Assembly (NCBI GenBank): GCA_029532415.1 | Contig: JAQOTA010000071.1 | Span: forward strand, 186,001-250,000 | Direction: 5' to 3' | DNA length: 64,000 nucleotides | DNA from: Marasmius tenuissimus | Taxonomy: Eukaryota; Basidiomycota; Agaricomycetes; Agaricales; Marasmiaceae | Shown here: positions 56,715-64,000 of the stretch, piece after piece | Layout: every line of letters begins with the position of its first letter | Position numbering within the stretch: the first letter of the stretch is position 1 | Translations under genes and position numbers: made by a program | The notes under the pieces: generated by a model | The model's database searches: none | Told to the model about the DNA's origin: nothing | The model's input: the letters and a program-made list of their open reading frames with translations, nothing else

Positions 56715-59087
56715 ATGATTATCTTGCTCAGCTGGTATTTCCTTGTGCAACTCGCGCTTGCCGTGCGAGGCAAAGAACTGAGCGTGCCTTCATCCTGGGC
56801 TGTACGTCTTCTACTAGCCGTGGTACTGAAAGGTTGAACTTACTCTTCACACCCCTCGGTCTAGAATTCAACTGTGGAAAATTCTCGCGAAGAACGAATC
56901 AATCGTACAGCAGCAGCAATCGACGCATTTATCGCTTCTGACGAACGTTTCACTTCGCCCCAACCTCCAAGCAACCTTTCCGATACTTATTGGCCTCATG
57001 GAGAACTTCTGGCTTTGATCGCAAACTTTGACATCTTCACAAATCAAACTAGATACAAATGGCTTGCTCGTGAGCGTTTTCTCCCTGCTTTACAGCGAAC
57101 AGCGCCGAATCTCAAGTAAGTACATGCAACACTTCCGGCCTGACCGCAGTGCAAAACTTTGATACGTGATTCCACAGGATCGTGAGTACTCTCGTCTGCC
57201 CCCGTTATTCAAGGCAGCATTGATCTTCGAGATTTCGTATCAGATCGGGAACAAATTGTAAGCTCGCTCTCCACCGTTTCCCCCACTATGACGCTGTGCA
57301 CCTCTGAACGTACCAATCCTTAGTCGCTACGGATACGCTGCTACTCGTGCATACCTTGCATATCAAGACAAGGAGTTCTTGGACATTGCAAAAGACTATT
57401 GGGCTTCCAACAAGAGCTTGATGCTCTCCGACGAAGATGTAAAGTCAAACAGCTCCCCAGCTAAAGGTAAAATCGATTCCACCATTAGCTTGGCTTGCTC
57501 AAAGCCTGGAGGTGAGTCGCTAAATTTTGTGATGTATCCATGAGCCCGGGCCATGATGTTAATATATCAACTTGTTAGATGAATATACGCTTGCCGGCGG
57601 GACATTTCATAGCACAGTGAGTATGATTCGAGTACAGAGAAAATACCGAAACCCGTCCTGTATTGAACGGGCCAATATGCAGAGTGAAACCGACCTCTTC
57701 ATAACAACTGGCGCAACGGCGTAAGATTTTTAGTCGTTTTCACCCTATCAGCTTGGACTGACCTGACGGCCAGAGATTATCTAACGTACGCTTTCCCTGC
57801 GTCCGCTTGAAACGAGGAGGCCTGAAGATTCTTACTTATGACAGGCTCACAGTCTCACTCGCCAATGTATCCTCCAGCCTGAATCCAGCGTACATGAGCT
57901 CGGCAAGCCACTGGATGGGCCAATTCATGCTGCACACGATCTACAAGGGATCTGGCGAGTTCTATAGTTACATCCCAGTGGGAGACCCGGATTGCCCACC
58001 TCGCCGAAATGACAGCAAGGCTGTCGTATCGGACGCCGCTGTCGCTATGCAGGCATTGTCGGTTTTGGGATTGAATACAAAGGATAATGAAATCACGGAT
58101 GTGTAAGTACCCCTACCACATACCGTTTTCGCAACTGACGTCTTCGTTTAAAGCCTAAGAGACATAGCTCGTCGCGCAACTGGGACTACTTGGAACTCCG
58201 CCGACGGTGTCCTTGGTAGGTTGAGTTACTCACTCCGCAGTTTAGTGGCTGACTCTCGATGCTATGTCAGACGCTCGATATTCCACAGAAAGTACTGGCA
58301 TTGGCATCCAGGACTCACAGCGACTACTTCGAAGCTATTTTCATTTGGCCCTTGTCAATGGGGCCCCGGCCTCAGATCTGAGGACATATCTCCGTGCATA
58401 CTTAACAATCCAGGCAAGTGCCCTTTTACTGTGGGCATTGTCTATTCTTTTTCTGATAAAACATACGGTCATCAGTATGATGCTCTCGTGAAACAGGCTC
58501 CCTTTGCCAGTGGCGCCCTGAATCTCTACGGACCCACATTGAGACCTGCAGGCCAGCTCGATCCTGAAGCTCAGACACTGGCCATTACTACACTGCTGGG
58601 CGGGGTGATATCGAGCAATAATGCCACACCACCCACACCACCTGGCGACCCCAGAACAACCGCTGCCACTACGCCTAGCAGTGGTGGTCGCCGTCAAGTC
58701 CCGATCGGAGCCATAGCCGGTGGCGTAGTTGGGAGTATTTTGGGTCTTGCTTTGGTTATAGCAGGAATCTACTTCCACCTTCGCCGGCGACGCCAGTTGC
58801 GGTCTCCGCCGACCATAGACCCATACCCAGTAATGATCAGCCCAATGTCACATCCGCCGAGTTCAGCCTCTCAGCCTTTCCGGTCTGGAATTCATGTAAA
58901 ACGGACGCCTCCGGCCACTAGCCCTGGCGTTGCAAAAGATACGGTCATGTCGTCGATCCTACCCACCTCAGAGTCACATCCCAGTCGTATGCAAGAGCCG
59001 ACCACGGCAGAACTCATGACGATACTGAACCAAAGGTTGAGGAACGAGCAACGGAACACGAACGAGCGGCCCCCGGAGTATTGTTGA
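56715..59087 (+). CDS. GH76-like type I membrane protein, copy 7
   Basis: Exon 1 is 56715-56801 (MIILLSWYFLVQLALAVRGK, signal peptide). Exon 2 (to 57117) has SREERINRTAAAIDAFIASD and TYWPHGELLALIANFDIF. Then YGYAATRAYLAYQDKEFLDI (from about 57324), SNKSLMLSDEDVK, EYTLAGGTFHST, MGQFMLHTIYKGSGEFYSYI (57830-58104), TTWNSADGVLG, and LLRSYFHLALVNGAPASDLR up to a GC donor at 58414. The last exon (58476-59087) has a stalk, a membrane helix (GAIAGGVVGSILGLALVI), RRRR and a tail EPTTAELMTILNQRLRNE ending RPPEYC. All exons appear open. Divergent to GET4. Confidence 0.65.
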
Positions 59088-60439
59088 AATGCATAGTAGC
59101 GACCAGCAGTATTCGGTGTAATTACAATTAGAGACTCTGTGATTGTAAAGCAATTGTATCACTACAGCAAACCCGTTCATATAACGAGGTCGAAAATGGC
59201 GTATGTCCGCGCAGGTATACCAAGTCTCTTTGCTACCAAACAGTATCAGGCAACTCGGAGAAGTTCAGCTGAGCATGGACCATCGTCGATGTTTGTTTAC
59301 TGTCGCACAGGGCCGGACTTTCATCGTGGTCCGCATAAAATGTTGGTTTTGGGTACTCGAGGGCTGAAAGGCATATGCATTGTTATTCTAGTACGGCGTG
59401 TGAGGTGGAACTAGATTGAAGTAGATCTGAGATCGTCAGGAAAACGCGCTTATCACTGCATCGACGACGGCCACTCAGAGATAGCAGGGGGAAAAATCGA
59501 ATACGGATAGGATGAACACCTGAATGCGCTCGGAAGTTGGGATGGACATATATGGGCCGTCATGGGACCGCTGCCGTTCAGCGGGAGTTTCGGGCCTGGT
59601 GGGCGCAATCCAATTGAGAGAGCGAGCCTGAGTTACTGATTTTTTTCTCCCATTTTTCCAGAACAAGAACGAGAGAGTACTCACAGACGTACCGAAGTTG
59701 GAGTCGTACCTTGACACCGCAGGTAAACTGGTGAGTGAAGAAGGCCCTTCGCCGCTGAGGAATGATCAGTATGTGAAAGAGATGTGAAAGACCTCTCGCG
59801 CTACTTACCTTGGGTACTTGGACACACAATTGGCTAGAACCCCTGGCAATCGCGGGCTCGATAGATTTGATAAGTCTTCTATTTGACGTTTGATAAGATT
59901 CAGACCTTTCGACAGTGGACACGCGATGTGTTGGTGCCAGAGCTCCTAGTACACATCACTCAAACCAATGAGCGCCTAATGAAGGCTGGTACAAAGAGCT
60001 GGATGTGTACTGGATGTGTAGCCGGCCTTCGTAGGTGCAACTACAGGTCGTGTTTGACTCTGAGTAATAGCGAGCGTAATTCTCGTATAGGGTATCCTGT
60101 AGAGGTCGGAATATCGACTCGAGTGGGCTTCAAGATGAGCGATCTGAATCCTGTTGAAAGTCTTCTCCGGTTCTTCAAAATAGCGCGGTGCAACCAGTCG
60201 CAAGGTGTGGCTCTGAGGGAGGAAAAGGCCAAATGGAGTCGGATCCGACAGACTCAGAGGGCCACAATACAAGTACCCGTTCAAGCTTTTGAGTTGTTCT
60301 TTTTTCACACGCACGGACCAGGTATCCTGCGCATGCAACCTTCTTTTCAAGGAGTGTCGAGCCGTGTCACATAACCACCACCACTGGATTGATCACCTCG
60401 ACGACATCAAGAAAATGTCAGGATCAACAATTCAACCTC
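59088..60439. other. Intergenic, copy 7 to CE fragment
   Basis: Contains a minus-strand open stretch at 59578-59922 (SSQLCVQVPKVSSARG, FTCGVKVRLQLRY) that I cannot place and do not call as a gene. No repeat was recognised. Confidence 0.45.
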
Positions 60440-60700
60440 TAAAAGTAACGTTTGCAATAACGCCCCGTCAAACTCGCCTTTCCACAGGAATTCATCGCCT
60501 GGTACTGGCTATCTTTCGCTCGAACGGGCGGCCCGAACAAATTCGAATGACCCCAGTATACACGGGAATCGGATCGTGTTCTCACAGGGTCGTGGCATTT
60601 CGACAACACAAAGTGGAATTTTCGTTGAAAGGCAGCCTACAAATGGGAGTACGAGCTGTGAGGCGGTCGCTAGTAAATCGGTGAGGAGGAGCAAAACCAA
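60440..60700 (+). pseudogene. Type-B carboxylesterase C-terminal fragment
   Basis: Frame-shifted pieces match the CE4 C-terminus: EFIAWYWLSFARTGGPNKFE, then RIVFSQGRGISTTQSGIFVE and CEAVASKS. Only the last exon is present. The order CE fragment, module X, GH76-like copy 8 mirrors CE4, X, copy 4 on the left side. Confidence 0.75.
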
Positions 60701-60859
60701 GGGGGGGGAAATGAGGGGCGGGGTTTGTTTTGTTTTTGCCTGACTCGTGTACTGCCGTTGAGTTTTGAAAAATCTTTGGTGTATAGACAAACTCACCCCT
60801 TTTTCAATTAGTATCGAATTCTCGAGATACAGTCTACCGGTTCTTCGTTGGGTCTTTGG

Positions 60860-61235
60860 TTATTCTTGGTTCTCAATACCTATCCACCGTTCCTTTGGCC
60901 CTGTAATTGGAAGCAGTAACATTTCGCATTCGATCTTCGGCTGGACTACCTGGAGGCTGGTATCGAAGCCGGTGGTCTGATATGAAACCGACCGAAGGAC
61001 TCAACAATCTCGGCTTGTTGAACACTCTCAGCGTCCCATTTTACGATATCCTTCCCTATCTTTCGCACTATAGCTGGTTCCGAGAGAAGGCATTGACTAA
61101 TGTTCTGATTATCCACTCGCAATTGACGCCGGACACCTTTGGCGGCATCATGGCCACCCAGGCTGCACCAGTCAACACAACGCGAGAGGTATATATGATG
61201 GTCAGAGAATACAGGAGAGTAACTCACCTTTCTTG
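60860..61235 (+). pseudogene. Module X remnant before copy 8
   Basis: Plus-strand counterpart of 16830-17350 and 35300-35470. It keeps the longest open stretch of the module, including LPYLSHYSWFREKALTNVLI and PVNTTREVYMMVREY. The family is not recognised. Confidence 0.4.
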
Positions 61236-61569
61236 AAGCGAGTCTCTAAGAAATGTAGGCAACAATATATGGGGCTCGTTGACTCTGTTTTCACGGCAGC
61301 ATTCCTCAAAGACTATAGTCGGGTGCAGTTCTGGCAGTTTTGTCCCTGCCACATTGTCCAGGCTGTCCTCCGGTAGTAGGAATTCAGAATGTTACTGCGC
61401 GCTCTAGGTTAACATGCATACAGCAACACAACGTATATCAAACCTTATAGCGACTCGGCGGATCATGATGGAGGTTTCGGGCTCCAACCAACGGCCCGGG
61501 GAAATTTGAGGAAGATTAAAACCTCAAGGTCTAACTTGAAGGGCACCCTAACCCAGCCTGACCCCCATT

Positions 61570-63905
61570 ATGCTCATCATGCTCAACTGGTACCTCGTGA
61601 CACAACTCATCCACACTGTGTGGGGCAACGAACTGAGCGTCCCTTTATTTTGGGAGGTACGTCTCCCAATCAGTATGTGCCGGAGCTGCGTTCAATTAAC
61701 ATCGTCTAGAAATCCACTGTGCGAGCCTCTCGCGCAGAACGAATTCATCGCACGGCGGAAGCAATCGACGCGTTCATCGCGTCTGACGCACTTTTCACCT
61801 CAACTCAGCCCCCTAGCAACTTTTCTGAGGACTATTGGCCCTATGGAGCATTTCTGGATCTAACTGCAAATTTTGATATCTTCACAAATCAGACCAGATA
61901 CAAGCGGGTCGCTCAGGAGCGTTTCCTCCCTGCTCTGCAGCAAACGGCACCGCTCAGGTGAGTCAAGTCCACCGCTTCTGACCTATTCCCAGTGTAAAAT
62001 TTTGATACACAATTTTACAGAACCGTAAGTGCTCTCGTATATCCCCATTGGTTATAGGTAGTGGTAATGTTTGAGATCTCTCACTGCCAGGTTGGAGCCA
62101 AATTGTAAGCTTGCCCTTGATGTTTTCTTTCCGCGAAGCCATGTATGTCTGAGCTTGTCGGTCCCCTAGTCGTTACGGATACGCAGCTACCCGCGCATAT
62201 ATTGCATATCAAGATGACAGATTTTTGAATCTTGCAATTGATCATTGGGGTTCCGGCAGGAGCTTGACGCTATCTGATGCAGACGTACGGTCGAGGAGCT
62301 TGTCGGCCAAAAGCACAATCAACTCTACCACCAGCTTGGCTTGCTCAAAGCCTGGGAGTGAGTTGCCTTTCGTTGTAGAAATATATGCTAATACATCGAC
62401 TCGTTAGGTGAATATACGCTTGCCGGCGGGACGTTCCATAGCGCAGTGAGTACGGTTGAAGTACCAAAGGGATGAACCTGTCCTATATTGAACTGAAGGA
62501 TCTACGCAGGATCAAGATGATCTCCTTATAACAACTGGTTCAACGGCGTAAGAGTCTCAGCTCTTTTCACTCTCTCAGCTCAAGCTGACCTGACGGCTAG
62601 AGACTACCTGACGTATGCTGTTCCTCGCTTTCGCTTGAATTGAGGACTTACTCTTCAAAGGCTCACGGTCTCACTCGCCAACCTCAATTCAATGGACATG
62701 ACTTTGGCGAGCCAGATGGGCCAGTTTATGCGAAACACACTCTACAGGGGTTCTGGGGCTTTCTACAGTGCAATTCTTGTGGGCGATCCAGATTGCCCAA
62801 ACCGCCGCGATGGTCGTACTACCGGCGCATCCGATGCCGCAGTCACCATGCAGTCATTATCACTTCTAACACTGGGTTCAAAGAATGATAATTTCACTGA
62901 TATGTGAGTACTCCCGCTGCATACTGACGTCGCAACTGATTTCCTTGTCAAAAGCCTCAAAGACATAGCTCGTCGCTCAACTGGGAACACTTGGAACTCC
63001 GCTGACGGTGTACTTGGTAATTTGAGCTACTCGTTCCGCGGTCCGGCGGCTGACCCGTCACCTCAGACCTTCAGAAGGTTTCGAACGTGACTGGCAGTAA
63101 AGACGCTACCCAGATGTCACATCGGCTCCTCCGGAGCTATTTCGATATATCCCTCGGCGACGGGGCCTCAGATCTGAGGGCGTATCTTCGCGCGTACCTA
63201 GGAATCCAGGCGAGTGCATTCTCACTGGATGGCATTCTCTATTCCTTTGTTGATAAAAGACACGGCCATTAGTACGATGTACTCGTGAAGCAGGCTACCT
63301 TCGCCAGTGGCGTCCTGAATCTGTACGGGTCCGAATCAAGACCTCAAGGACAACTCAATCCGGAAGCACAGATACTAGCCATCACTACACTGCTGGGTGG
63401 TGTGATTTCGAGCGAAGATACCACACCAAACGATACCGAGGATCGCCGCCGAATTCCCACTGGAGCAATAGTGGGCGGGGTAGTAGGGGGCATTCTGGGA
63501 TCGGTCTTCATCGTTACAGGAAGCTATTGTTGTCTTCGCCGAAGACGCCAGGTGCAGCTCTCCCTACCCACCGTGGAGCCGTACCAAGCGACGAGCCCCT
63601 CAATGACGCCCCCGCCTTTATCGACTGTTCCAGCTTCCCGGTCAGGTAAATATGAAAAGAGGACGCCTTTGGCGAGCCCTAGCATTATAGAAAGCACGGA
63701 ATCCGTGCCTTCGATACTCATACCGCCTATTCCCGCCCTAGTAGAGCCCCAGTCCACTCGTATGCGCGAGGCGACCACGGCAGAACTCGTGACATTATTG
63801 AATCGGAGATTGGGGCTTGAACCGCGGGAAGTTAACAATGAGCAGTGGGATGGGAGCCAGAGCCCGCCAGATTACAGTAGTCAAGCGGGAGGCGACAGAA
63901 TGTGA
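61570..63905 (+). CDS. GH76-like type I membrane protein, copy 8
   Basis: Start at 61570 (MLIMLNWYLVTQLIHTVWGN). Exons then give ERIHRTAEAIDAFIASD, DYWPYGAFLDLTANFDIF, RYGYAATRAYIAYQDDRFL, SGRSLTLSDADV, GEYTLAGGTFHSA, MTLASQMGQFMRNTLYRGSG, NTWNSADGVLG and LLRSYFDISLGDGASDLRAY. The last exon codes for a stalk, a membrane helix (GAIVGGVVGGILGSVFIV), CCLRRRRQ and a tail with EATTAELVTLLNRRLG and SPPDYSSQ (a PPxY match), stopping at 63905. The last intron has a GC donor (63210-63211). The exon with LTVSLANLN is a few codons shorter than in sister copies. It looks intact. Confidence 0.65.
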
Positions 63906-64000
63906 TGGGGATACGGAACTTCCTTGGAATCCCAGCTTTGGGCGCCTGGAGGGCGCAGATACTATCCCTATTTTAGCGATCACGTTGTTCTGGTTGTTAC

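Noticed and set aside
59578..59922. Minus-strand ORF of 114 codons
   Set aside because: No recognisable motif, no neighbouring exons and no counterpart in other units. Left as unexplained.

Overview
The window looks like nuclear DNA of a filamentous basidiomycete (Agaricomycetes). Genes carry many introns of about 50-70 bp with GT(GC)..AG borders, and the conserved proteins (ARV1, GET4, beta-tubulin, GH17) are of fungal type. The closest fit I can suggest is Rhizoctonia/Ceratobasidiaceae, but that is inference from general resemblance, not a search result.

The locus is dominated by a repeated gene module. Eight copies of a GH76-like (six-hairpin glycosidase-like) type I membrane protein are present. 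Copies 1-4 lie on the minus strand (24-16478, 20609-22961, 28393-30694, 32729-35093) and copies 5-8 on the plus strand (about 42840-45060, 45988-48863, 56715-59087, 61570-63905). Each encodes a signal peptide, a hydrolase-like ectodomain split over many exons, one membrane helix, an RRRR stop-transfer and a cytoplasmic tail ending in a conserved helix and a PPxY motif. On the left the copies alternate with type-B carboxylesterase (CE) copies on the same strand and GET4 pseudogenes on the opposite strand. CE4 (36070-38185) is the only CE copy that looks intact. The full-length GET4 is at 54120-55430, beside ARV1. The right half carries inverted, partial copies of the same module.

A 14154-bp LTR retrotransposon (654-14807) lies in the last intron of GH76-like copy 1, antisense to it. 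Its two 566-bp LTRs look identical. It has four large ORFs: a 2126-codon Gag-protease-extension ORF, a Pro/Ser-rich ORF, an RT-RNaseH-integrase ORF and an unrecognised 468-codon ORF. Protease is separated from RT by several kilobases, so this is not a standard Ty3/gypsy layout. A roughly 0.5-kb TA-flanked MITE with 32-bp perfect inverted repeats interrupts an exon of GH76-like copy 6.

Single-copy genes between the repeats are a divergent beta-tubulin (39165-41930), which I could splice by hand into 24 in-phase exons (456 codons) including exons of 9, 12 and 6 nt; a secreted GH17-like protein lacking the usual nucleophile (50394-52078); ARV1 (52396-53847, minus); and GET4. Shared small deletions among CE and GET4 pseudogene copies give conflicting groupings, which suggests unequal exchange or gene conversion within the array.
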